Part shown: positions 1 to 8,500 of the stretch, one piece after another
Layout: each line of letters starts with the position of its first letter
Position numbering within the stretch: the first letter of the stretch is position 1
Assembly (NCBI GenBank): GCA_025937835.1
Contig: JAICQO010000069.1
Span: forward strand, 1 to 37,812
DNA: 37,812 nucleotides
Direction of reading: 5' to 3'
Source of the DNA: Polyangiaceae bacterium
GTDB lineage: Bacteria > Myxococcota_A > Polyangia > Polyangiales > Polyangiaceae
Notes under the pieces: generated by a model
The model's input: only the letters and a program-made list of their open reading frames with translations
Databases searched by the model: none
What the model was told of the DNA's origin: nothing
Translations under genes and position numbers: made by a program

Positions 1-44
1 CCGTTGGCTCCGGAGGACACGTCGTAGCCGATTTCTAGACTCAT
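1..44 (-). CDS. Start of a short reading frame leaving the window (partial)
   Basis: Reading leftward, an ATG at 44-42 opens a frame MSLEIGYDVSSGAN that runs off the window edge. A purine-rich GGAGAGGA lies a few bases upstream, a good ribosome binding site. It follows the Fic-like gene on the same strand after about 120 bases, so it may belong to the same transcription unit. Only 14 residues are visible, so no function can be given. The polar, Ser/Gly-containing start would fit a small peptide or the beginning of an ordinary protein equally well. Confidence 0.4.
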   Translation of the reverse strand, partial: MSLEIGYDVSSGAN

Positions 45-167
45 CGCCGTCCTCTCCGTGATTGAGAAAGGCTGCGCGCCCTCGGGTTTCCCGAGTCTTT
101 CGGACAGGGATCCGCGAGGTGACGGCGCGAGTGTGGCGGGGGCGTTTCGCGCGGCCCGGCAGCGGGC

Positions 168-1514
168 TCAATCGAGGATCAACGACGCCCGTGCAGCGGC
201 GGGCTGGCTTTTGGCGAGCAGCGCGGCGTTTTCCGTGGGGCGCTGTAGGCGCTGAATGAAGCCGTAGCTCAGCGCCTTCTTCTCGCGGTGGGCGCGCCAG
301 CGCTCGGACGGCTCGCCAGCGAGCGCGTACTCGGCGACGGCCAGCTCGAAGATGCGCTCGTACGCGGGCAAGGTGAAGCGCAGCGCCAGCTGATCGAGCA
401 AGAGGTGAGGCATGCCGGCCCCGCGAAACCGAGCCAGCGCGAGGTTCACGAGGTTCATCGACAGGCTCTGGTTCGCGCAGCGGAACGGGTGCATGCGCAC
501 GAAGCGGTAGTGAAAGCGCGAGAGCTCGCGCGTGCCTCGCTCGGCGTCGCCCGCTTCGTATGCCGTGAGTGCCTGGCGATAGGCTTCGAACAGCGCCTCG
601 AAATGCACCGGCAACAGGGGCCGAGGTGGCAAGAACCAGGGCGCATCCTGTTCGTCACTCGCAGCGCGGCCGGTCACGACCTCGCCCCAAAGAAGGCCGT
701 CGCTTTCGAGAGCGCGCGCTGGAAGCAGACTCTCCGGATCGCCGCCGCGCTCCGCGAGCAAGCGATGATATGCCTCGCCACCCACGAAGCCGACGCCGAC
801 GCGCGGCCCACCGAGAAGCAGCGCGCGCTCGCCGCGCTTCACGTTCACGGGAGTGTCGTAAATCGCCCCCGGCCGCACTCCGCCCTCCGTGATGCGGCTC
901 GCGGGGCGGTAAAAGTTGCTGAGCTCCGCACCCAGCAACGCCACGACGTGCAGGCGACGCAACCAGCCGAGCGGTTCGGAGGCGAGCTCGTCGAGCGTTG
1001 AAAGCGCCAGCTTTCGGGTTGCGCTCATGTTCTCCCAGTACGCGCGCACGATTTCGTACGGCACGCCGGGAAAGCGCACGATTTCCGTGCCCGAGAGCTC
1101 CGCTTCGAGAGCCGCCAACGCGCCGGGCGCGAACAGCAGGGAGCCCATGGTCTGGGCCACGACGCGCTCGAACGCCGCGCGGTCGGGCCCCGCCGCCGCT
1201 CGCAGCTCCGACAGAGTCCGCCGTCCGTCGAAAAGCCCTGCGACGCGCTCGAGCACCCGCCGCGTCATGCCTTGAATCGTTATCCCACCGCCCAGGGAGG
1301 CGGACGCGAGCTCGAGCGAGTGGTTCTGCGCGTGGACGGCGAGGTCCGGGGGAGCGACCAGCACGTCCTCGCCTCGCGCACGGAATCGCGCCTTCGCCGA
1401 AGCGAACAAGTAGTCGTCGCGATCGCGCGCTTGCTCGGCCAGCCAGCGTTCGTAAGCGCGCAGGTCCGCGCGCCCCTCCAGCACGGAATCCAGGCGTGCG
1501 CGGAGGTCGCCCAT
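168..1514 (-). CDS. Fic-like fold protein with degenerate motif, N-terminal winged-helix-like region
   Basis: A 448-residue protein of unknown role. The C-terminal third carries a segment shaped like the Fic core helix (FHYRFVRMHPFRCANQSLS). Canonical Fic AMP-transferases have HPFx(D/E)GN(G/K)R. Here the His, Pro and Phe are kept and the Asn is present, but the acidic residue is Cys, the first Gly is Ala and the final Arg is not in place, so ordinary AMPylation is doubtful. A hydrophobic stretch typical of Fic proteins follows (MPHLLLDQLALRF). The N-terminal part (about residues 75-140) looks like a small winged-helix/PqqD-like domain (RRVLERVAGLFDGRRTLSEL); this is a weak resemblance. The ATG start lies 3 bases after the stop of the methyltransferase gene, so the two are almost certainly co-transcribed. 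The protein could be a peptide- or nucleotide-modifying enzyme, or a non-catalytic scaffold. Confidence 0.75.
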   Translation of the reverse strand: MGDLRARLDSVLEGRADLRAYERWLAEQARDRDDYLFASAKARFRARGEDVLVAPPDLAVHAQNHSLELASASLGGGITIQGMTRRVLERVAGLFDGRRTLSELRAAAGPDRAAFERVVAQTMGSLLFAPGALAALEAELSGTEIVRFPGVPYEIVRAYWENMSATRKLALSTLDELASEPLGWLRRLHVVALLGAELSNFYRPASRITEGGVRPGAIYDTPVNVKRGERALLLGGPRVGVGFVGGEAYHRLLAERGGDPESLLPARALESDGLLWGEVVTGRAASDEQDAPWFLPPRPLLPVHFEALFEAYRQALTAYEAGDAERGTRELSRFHYRFVRMHPFRCANQSLSMNLVNLALARFRGAGMPHLLLDQLALRFTLPAYERIFELAVAEYALAGEPSERWRAHREKKALSYGFIQRLQRPTENAALLAKSQPAAARASLILD

Positions 1515-1517
1515 GAG

Positions 1518-2594
1518 CTAACCGCCCAGCGCTTGCGCGAGCCCGCTGTCGTCGTTCTGCACGGCGTTGAGCTCGGGCGCGAAGTCGCCCGGCGCGCGCT
1601 CGAATGGCAGCGAAAGGAAGCGCTGCAAGATCTCGTCGCGGCGCTCCGAGAGCACGCGCGAGCCCGGATTCAAACGTCGCACCACCACGAGCCCGGAGGG
1701 CGGCGCGAGCACGGTCGTGAGCTTGAGCTCGGGGCGGTAAGCGCGGAGCGCGGGCACGATTTTCCAGGTGTCACCGACCCAGAACTTGGTCGAGCGCTCG
1801 CGCGCCGCGGCCCGCGCCAGGATCGGCACGCAATCGTGGAGCACGATCGTGCCAGCGGGATCGCTCCAGCTCTCGACGTTCGCGAAATCCGACAGCGCAT
1901 TCTCGAAGCGGTGCAGGCCGTCGATGAACGCGAGCGCGACGCGGCGCGGGCCGAACACCGCGTCGCGCCCGCGCTGGGCGAAGAACTCGTCGCTCGCTTC
2001 CTCGAAGAACCGCGCGTTCGGCGGCAACCGCACGCGCAGCGCGTTCACCGGGTCCACACCGACGGCAAGCTCGCTCTGTTGGGCGAGCGCCAGCGTCGCG
2101 CCCGTGTCCACGCCGATCTCGAGGTACGTCTTCGGTCGTAACAGCTGGTGCAGGCGCGCCAGCACCTCGCGGTAGTGGGGACCCGGCATGTACAGCGTCG
2201 CGAGCAAACCCTGCGCGCGCGGGTAGTCCGGGTAGCGGCCCACGAGCTCGAGCAGAGACTCGCGCGCGGCCTCGCGCTGCCCGAGCCGGAGCAACATCTC
2301 CGCCCGCACCGACAGCGCGGGCAGGGGACGCGCTCCGCCCGCGAGCACTTCGTCGACCGCGGAAAGCCCGCCCGCCGTGTCACCCGAAAGGAAGGTCGCG
2401 ACGGCGCGGCACAGCCGAATTCCTGGGGTTTGCTCGACTCCTTCGAGCGCGTCGGTCAGCGCGAGCGCGTGGTCCCAGGCGCCCGCTTCCAGGCACTGCT
2501 GCAACACGAAGACCAGCTCGTCCGCGTCGAGCGTGCCGAACGCCGCCGCGATCTCGGCTGCCGGCGCGACGAAAGAATCGGCGAGCGTCGCCAT
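1518..2594 (-). CDS. Class I SAM-dependent methyltransferase with N-terminal helical repeats
   Basis: A 358-residue protein. Residues 1-150 are helix-rich and resemble TPR repeats (LRLGQREAARESLLELVGRY). From about residue 165 a Rossmann methyltransferase fold begins, with motif I TYLEIGVDTGATLALA for SAM binding, the acidic end of strand 2 in AVGVDP, and later VALAFIDGLHRFENALSDF and TIVLHDC, as in the Methyltransf_24 family. That family methylates varied small molecules and sugars; the substrate cannot be told from sequence. The ATG start follows the apaG stop by 13 bases, and the Fic-like gene begins 3 bases after this gene's stop, so the three genes form one minus-strand unit. The N-terminal repeats may bring a protein or peptide partner to the catalytic domain (inference). 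Confidence 0.85.
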   Translation of the reverse strand: MATLADSFVAPAAEIAAAFGTLDADELVFVLQQCLEAGAWDHALALTDALEGVEQTPGIRLCRAVATFLSGDTAGGLSAVDEVLAGGARPLPALSVRAEMLLRLGQREAARESLLELVGRYPDYPRAQGLLATLYMPGPHYREVLARLHQLLRPKTYLEIGVDTGATLALAQQSELAVGVDPVNALRVRLPPNARFFEEASDEFFAQRGRDAVFGPRRVALAFIDGLHRFENALSDFANVESWSDPAGTIVLHDCVPILARAAARERSTKFWVGDTWKIVPALRAYRPELKLTTVLAPPSGLVVVRRLNPGSRVLSERRDEILQRFLSLPFERAPGDFAPELNAVQNDDSGLAQALGG

Positions 2595-2607
2595 GCCCTG
2601 CGCCCGC

Positions 2608-2997
2608 TCAGTTGAAGGCTTCGTTTTCGCGCAGCGCGAACGGCGCGATCATCACGTCGAAGCGCTCGCCGCCGGGGGTCGTCATTTCATAGCTGCCGTG
2701 CATCGAGCCGAACGGCGTCTTCAGCGGGCAGCCCGAGGTGTATTCGAAGTTCTCACCCGGATGCAGCACGGGTTGTTTCCCCACCACTCCCGGGCCCTGG
2801 ACTTCTTCCACGTGTCCGTTGGCGTCGGTGATGATCCAGTGACGATTCAAGAGTTGAACCGTCTCGCCACCTTCGTTGACGATCTTGATCGTGTAGAGAA
2901 AGAACCACTCGCGCTTTTTCGGATCCGAATGCCCGGCGGAGAAGTGAGCCTGCACCCGAACCCGTACGCCGCGGGTGACGGCTTCTGAATTGGACAC
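2608..2997 (-). CDS. apaG: ApaG family protein
   Basis: A 129-residue ApaG/DUF525 protein, the full length of the family. Recognisable segments are FFLYTIKIVNEGGETVQLLN, RHWIITDANG, GVVGKQPVLHPGE and the C-terminal GSMHGSYEM. ApaG folds as a fibronectin-III-like beta sandwich. In enterobacteria it is linked to Co2+ resistance and Mg2+ efflux, but its biochemical role is unsettled. The start is a GTG at 2997; no ATG lies nearby in frame. It is the first gene of the minus-strand unit and is divergent from the HAD phosphatase gene, with about 105 bases between them that should hold both promoters. Confidence 0.93.
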   Translation of the reverse strand: MSNSEAVTRGVRVRVQAHFSAGHSDPKKREWFFLYTIKIVNEGGETVQLLNRHWIITDANGHVEEVQGPGVVGKQPVLHPGENFEYTSGCPLKTPFGSMHGSYEMTTPGGERFDVMIAPFALRENEAFN

Positions 2998-3102
2998 GGC
3001 CGGTACTCTAACTCCGACCTGGGTCCGCCAAGGAACCCGGCTCGCGCAGAGACCGCGAGCTCAGAGGTTCGAAGGGCATCGGAGTGCGCCTGACGGGCCG
3101 CC

Positions 3103-3873
3103 ATGGCTGGTCAGCCACCCGGTCAGATAGCCATGCCGCGGAAATTCTTATTGATTTCGCCACAGCTTGACACTCGGACGGGCCTATACGACTCCCGTGG
3201 GCCCGTGGCAGCCTGTTACTTCGATGTGGACGGGACTTTGGTCTCGACCAACCTCGTTCATCCGACGCTCTATTACCTGGTCAACCAGGGCACGCCCGTC
3301 CAGAGCGCTCTGCGGCTCGGCAAGGCGCTGATCCAGGCGCCGCGCATGGCCGTGGCCGAGCTGCTCGACCGCCGCACCTTCAACGAGCTCCTGTTCTCGG
3401 CCTACGCGGGCATGAGCGAGGACCGGCTCGAGGTGCTGGGCGAAGACGTGTTCAAGGAGATCATGCTGCCGTCGCTTTACCCGTCGGCCAAGGCGCTGGT
3501 GGCACAGAGCCTGGCAGCCGGCCACGACGTCGTGTTCGTGTCGGGCGCGCTCGAGTGCGTGATCCGTCACCTGGCGAAGCTGCTCGGCGCGACCGAGGTG
3601 ATCGCCAACCGGCTCGAGATGAAAGAGGGCATCGCCACCGGCAAGATGCTGCGCCCCGTGGTTGCAGGACCCGAGAAGGCGCGCATCATTCGCGACCACG
3701 CGCGAGCCAAGGGTTATGACCTCGATGAATGTTTCGCCTTCAGCGACAGCTACTCGGATGTGCCGATGCTGAGCGTGGTCGGACACCCGGCCGCCGTGAA
3801 CCCCGATCGCCGGCTGGCGCTGATGGCCCGCGCTTACAGCTGGCCGAGCTTCGACCTCCGCCAGCCGATCTGA
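3103..3873 (+). CDS. HAD-IB family hydrolase (SerB-like phosphatase)
   Basis: A HAD superfamily subfamily IB phosphatase. Motif I is YFDVDGTLV (nucleophile Asp41 and acid/base Asp43 counted from the ATG at 3103). Motif II is VVFVSGA, the motif III Lys is in GPEKARII, and motif IV is FAFSDSYSDVPML. The helical cap lies between motifs I and II. HAD-IB enzymes remove phosphate from phosphoserine or lipid-type phosphomonoesters. As first gene of the lipid operon it may act on a phosphorylated glycerolipid intermediate (inference). The start is uncertain: no clear ribosome binding site precedes the ATG at 3103 or 3133, and relatives usually begin just before motif I, so a GTG at 3205 is possible. 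The next gene begins 40 bases downstream. Confidence 0.88.
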   Translation: MAGQPPGQIAMPRKFLLISPQLDTRTGLYDSRGPVAACYFDVDGTLVSTNLVHPTLYYLVNQGTPVQSALRLGKALIQAPRMAVAELLDRRTFNELLFSAYAGMSEDRLEVLGEDVFKEIMLPSLYPSAKALVAQSLAAGHDVVFVSGALECVIRHLAKLLGATEVIANRLEMKEGIATGKMLRPVVAGPEKARIIRDHARAKGYDLDECFAFSDSYSDVPMLSVVGHPAAVNPDRRLALMARAYSWPSFDLRQPI

Positions 3874-3913
3874 AGCTCCCGTTCCGAGCCCGTTCTCGAA
3901 AGACCACCCACTG

Positions 3914-5533
3914 ATGGACCATCCCTCTCTCGTCACGCTGGACAGCGACAGCGCGCCGCGTGTCGTGTTTGCCGGCGATCGCCTGGTCGAAGTCGACCTC
4001 CCGCCCGGAACCCGCTGCATCTACCCGAAGCCACCGCTGGCCGGCATCAAGGACCCCGACGCCGCGATCCGCTACGCGATCAACCACCCGCACGGCTCGG
4101 ATCCACTGCACGCCAAGCTCCGCCCCGGCATGCGCGTCACGATCGCAGTCGACGACATCTCGGTGCCGCTGCCGCCGATGCGAAGGCCCGACGTGCGCGA
4201 GCGCGTGCTCACGATCGTGCTGCAAATGCTGGCCGATCACGGGGTGGACGACGTCGAGATCGTGATCGCGCTCGGCATCCACCGAAGGCTCAAGGCCCAC
4301 GAAATCCGCCACATCGTCGGCGACAAGATCTTCGACGCCTATTACCCGGAGCGGCTCTACAACCACGACGCCGAGGACAAGGCGAACATCAAGCACGTCG
4401 GTCACTCCGACCACGGCGAGGTGCTGAACCTGAACCGCCGCGCCGCCGAAAGCGATCTGCTGATCTACGTGAACCTGAACTTCGTGGCCATGAACGGCGG
4501 CCACAAGTCGGTGGCGGTCGGTCTTTGCGACTACGAGAGCCTGCGTCACCACCACAACCCGGGCACGATCCGCGCCTCCGACAGCTACATGGATCCGGCG
4601 GGCTCGAAGCTCGCGCACGACATCAGCCGCTTGGGCAAGGTCGCGCACAAGGCGCTCGACATCTTCACGATCGAGACCACGGTCAACAATCGCATGTTCG
4701 ACAAGAACCTCGACTTCTTGATGAAGAACGAGGACGACTTGAACGGCAAGGAGCGGCTGCTCTCCAAGGCGCTCGTGGCGGCCACCGCGAAGCTCCCGCA
4801 GCCGGCGCGCCAGGCGATCTTCGACAAGTTTCCGGCGCCGTACGAGCTCACCGGAGTGTTCGCGGGCTCGGCGGAGGCCGTGCACCAGAAGGCGATCCAG
4901 CGCTGCTTCGATCAGTACCTGGTGCCGATCAGCGGCCAGGCCGACGTGCTGGTCACGCCGATCCCGTTCATCAGCCCGTACAACGTGCACGCGTTCTTGA
5001 ACCCGCTGCTCGTGCAGGTGCTGGCGCAGGGCTACCTGTTCAACATGTACCGGGGCGCGCCGCTCGTGAAGAAGGGCGGCACGCTGATCTTGCTCCATCC
5101 GTGCACCGACAAGTTCGACCACGAGCAGCACGCGCCGTACGTCGACTTCTTCCACCAGCTGTTGCCGGAGACGCGCGACGCGATGGAGCTGATGCACCGC
5201 TACGAGCGCAAGTTCGCCTCGAACCCGGCGCACCTGCAGATGTTCCGGAACGGCCACGCCTACCACCCCGCGCACCCGTTCTTCATGTGGTACTGGGGCG
5301 AGAACGGCCGCCAGCATCTCGGGCGCGTGATCGTCGTCGGCGCCGACAACGAATACATCCCGAAGATGATGGGCTGGGAGACGGCCGTCAGCATGGAAGA
5401 CGCGCTCTACCGGGCCAAGGGCGGCCAGGCGCGCTCTCTGGACATCACCCTGCTGCACGTGCCGGCGATCGTGATGGGTGACATGACGCCGCCCGGCGCA
5501 CCCAAGTCGTCCTCCGGAGGAGGAGCGAGTTGA
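3914..5533 (+). CDS. LarA-like (DUF2088) nickel-pincer-type racemase family protein
   Basis: A 539-residue member of the lactate racemase LarA superfamily. The N-terminal domain has DDISVPLPPMRRPDV and IALGIHRRLKAHEI, matching the conserved Asp/Arg and catalytic His region (His123 here). NGGHKSVAVGL around residue 198 matches the GGxK element, whose Lys carries the nickel pincer nucleotide in LarA, and LRHHHNPG matches the next His-containing element. LarA relatives racemise or epimerise 2-hydroxyacids and similar compounds. The protein is about 100 residues longer than LarA. No larB, larC or larE cofactor gene is in this window. It sits between the HAD phosphatase and the multidomain enzyme, overlapping the latter by 4 bases (TTGA), so a role in the same lipid pathway is likely, though the substrate is unknown. 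Confidence 0.85.
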   Translation: MDHPSLVTLDSDSAPRVVFAGDRLVEVDLPPGTRCIYPKPPLAGIKDPDAAIRYAINHPHGSDPLHAKLRPGMRVTIAVDDISVPLPPMRRPDVRERVLTIVLQMLADHGVDDVEIVIALGIHRRLKAHEIRHIVGDKIFDAYYPERLYNHDAEDKANIKHVGHSDHGEVLNLNRRAAESDLLIYVNLNFVAMNGGHKSVAVGLCDYESLRHHHNPGTIRASDSYMDPAGSKLAHDISRLGKVAHKALDIFTIETTVNNRMFDKNLDFLMKNEDDLNGKERLLSKALVAATAKLPQPARQAIFDKFPAPYELTGVFAGSAEAVHQKAIQRCFDQYLVPISGQADVLVTPIPFISPYNVHAFLNPLLVQVLAQGYLFNMYRGAPLVKKGGTLILLHPCTDKFDHEQHAPYVDFFHQLLPETRDAMELMHRYERKFASNPAHLQMFRNGHAYHPAHPFFMWYWGENGRQHLGRVIVVGADNEYIPKMMGWETAVSMEDALYRAKGGQARSLDITLLHVPAIVMGDMTPPGAPKSSSGGGAS

Positions 5534-8500
5534 GCTACGGCGCTAACGGTCACGCACCGCTCGAGCTCGGCCGGCTGCTGTCCGGGCAGAAGTTCGTGGT
5601 GGTCGGGGGGACCGGTTTTCTCGGCAAGGTCTGGCTCGCGTTCGTGCTCGATCGCTACCCGGACCTCACGCTCTACCTCCTGGTGCGGCCGAAGCGCGGC
5701 CGTAGCGCCGAGCAGCGCTTCTCGGACGAGGTCTTGACGAGCCAGGTCTTCGACGCGCTGCGCGGCAAGCACGGCGAGCGCTTCGAAGAGTTCTTCCGCG
5801 CGCGGGTGATCCCGGTCGCGGGCGACGTGGTGCAGCCGTTCTGCGGCATCGACGCCGATTTCCGGCGCGGCCTGCGCGGCTCGATCGCCGCCGTCGTCAA
5901 CGTCTCCGGCGTGGTCGATTTCGATCCGCCGCTCGACGAGGCGCTCGAGGTCAACGCCTTCGGCGTGCAGAACCTGGTCGCGCTGGCGCGAGACCTCGGC
6001 ACCAAACGGCTGCTCCACACCAGCACTTGCTACGTCGCCGGCAGCCGCACCGGTTTCGTCGAAGAAGACGACCCGCGCGACGTGCCGTTCCCGCGCGCGG
6101 GCGAGCTCGAGCGCGCCCACTGGGATCCCGATCGCGAGATCAGCGAGTGCCTGGACGTGATCGAGCAAGCGCGCCACCGCGCCAGCGACGCCTTCCGCCA
6201 GAGCCGCTTCCTCGACGAGGCCAAGAAGAACCTGCGCGAGCGCGGCGAGCCCGCGCGCGGTCGCGTGCTCGAGGTCGAGGTCGAGAAGGTGAAGCGCAAG
6301 TTCGTCGAGGCGCAGCTCGCCGAGCTCGGCATGGAGCGCTCGCTGTTCTGGGGCTTCCCGAACACGTACACGTACACCAAGGCTCTCGGCGAGCAGATCG
6401 CCGCCAACTCGGGCCTGGATTTCGCGATCGTTCGCCCCGCCGTGGTCGAGTCGACGCTGTCGTTCCCGTTCCCCGGCTGGAACGAGGGCATCAACACCAG
6501 CGCGCCCTTGATCTTCATCCTGCGCCAGGGCGGTCTGCAGATCCCCGGCTCCGAGAACTACCTCGACGTCATCCCTTGCGACCTGGTCGCGAGCGGGCTG
6601 ACGCTGGCCCTCGGCGAACTGCTCGAGGGCAAGCACAAGTCGGTCTACCAGCTCGGCTCGAGCGACACGAACCCGTGCACGATGCGGCGGTTCTTCGAGC
6701 TCACGGGCCTCTACAAGCGCAAGTACTACCAGCGCACGGGCAAGGGCGGCCCGCTGTTGAGCTTTTTGCAATCGCACTTCGAAGGCGCGATGCTGTCGGC
6801 TTCGCAGTTCGACCGGATCGGCCCGAACGTGATCGCCGACGGGGCGCGCAAGGCCGCTGGCCTGCTCGGGATCGTATCGAAGGGCAGCCTCGAGCCGTTG
6901 CTCGGCCCCGCCAGGGACGCAGTCGAGAAGTTCGCGGACCAACAGGGCCGCGTCGGGCGCATCCTGCAAGTGTTCGTGCCGTTCACGTGCCAGTACCAGT
7001 ACGTGTTCCGCACCGACAACGTGCGCGGAGCCGTGGCGCGGCTCGCCCCCGAAGATCGCGAGAAGGTCTCGTTCGACCCCGCCAGCATCGATTGGCGACA
7101 GTGGTTCTTCGAGGTCCACGCGCCGGGCCTCGAAAAGTGGGTGTTCCCGCAGATCGACGCCAAGCTCGAGCGTCCGCGCAGGGTGCCCGAGCGCCACGAG
7201 ACCCTACCGCTGCTCCTCGAAGAAGCGGCCGATCGCTACGATCTCTCGATCGCGCTCGGTCGCGCGGGCGAGGAAGGGCTCGCGGGTCTCAGCTACCGCG
7301 AGCTCCGCGCGCGAGCGCGCGCTACGGCCGAGCGCCTGGTGCAAGCCGGAGTGCGCCCGGGCGAACGCGTGATCCTGAGCGCGAAGAACCAGGCAGAGTG
7401 GCCGATCGCCTTCTTCGGCATCCTGATGGCCGGAGCGACCACGGTGCCGGTCGATTTCAACGTCGAGCCCGACGTCGCGCTGAACCTGGCGCTGGCTTCG
7501 CGCGCGACGGCGGTGTTCGCCGACAGCTACGTGTGGAATCGGATCGGTTCGGCGTTGGGGCCCGAGATCCGCCGCTTCGACATCGTGAGGGCCGCCGCGC
7601 CGGGCCCCGAGTTCGAGCCGCTGCCGGTGTCGCCCGACGACGTCGCTGCGCTCATTTACACGAGCGGCACGACCGGCAACCCGAAGGGCGTCGCGCTCAC
7701 GCACAAGAACCTGACGGCGCTGGTGGCGATGCTCTCGCCGCTGTTCCCGCTGGGGAAGGACGACCGGATCCTGAGCGTCTTGCCGCTTCACCACACGTTC
7801 GAGCTCACCTGCGGCATGCTGCTGCCGCTCTCGCGCGGCTCGCGCGTGGTGTACCTCGACGAGGTGAACGGTGAGCGCGTGACCGCCGCGTTGTCCGACG
7901 CGCGGATCACGGGCATGGTCGGCGTGCCCGCGCTGTGGGAGATGCTCGAGCGCAAGATCACGGCGCGCGTGGCCGAGCGCGGCCCGGTCGCGACCTGGTT
8001 CTTCGACGTGCTGGTGGAGCTGAACCGCAACCTCGGCAAGACGCTCGGCGTTGACGCGGGGCGGCTGTTGTTCGGCCCGGTCCACGCCGCGCTCGGCAAC
8101 AACCTGCGCTTCCTCGTCAGCGGCGGCGCCGCCTTGCCCGAAGCCACGCACCGGCTGTTCGCGGGGCTCGGCCTGCATCTCGCCGAGGGCTACGGCCTCA
8201 CCGAGGCGGCGCCCGTGCTCACGGTCGCAGCTGGCAAGCCCGGCGCACGCTCGGGACACGTCGGCAAGCCGATCCCGGGCGTCGAAATCCGCATCGATCA
8301 GCCGGACGCCGCGGGTGTCGGCGAGGTGCAGGCGCGCGGCCCGAACGTGATGCGCGGCTACATCGACGACCCCGAGTCGACCGAAAGGGTGCTGACGCGC
8401 GACGGCTGGCTGCGCACGGGTGATCTCGGCAAGGTCGGCCGCCGCGGCGAGCTCACGATCGTCGGCCGCGCCAAGGACGTGATCGTCGCGTCCAACGGCG

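Noticed and set aside
3145-3190. Promoter inside the HAD gene's 5' end (TTGACA at about 3166)
   Set aside because: No -10 box at 16-18 bases; TATACG is only 12 bases away, too close for a sigma-70 promoter.
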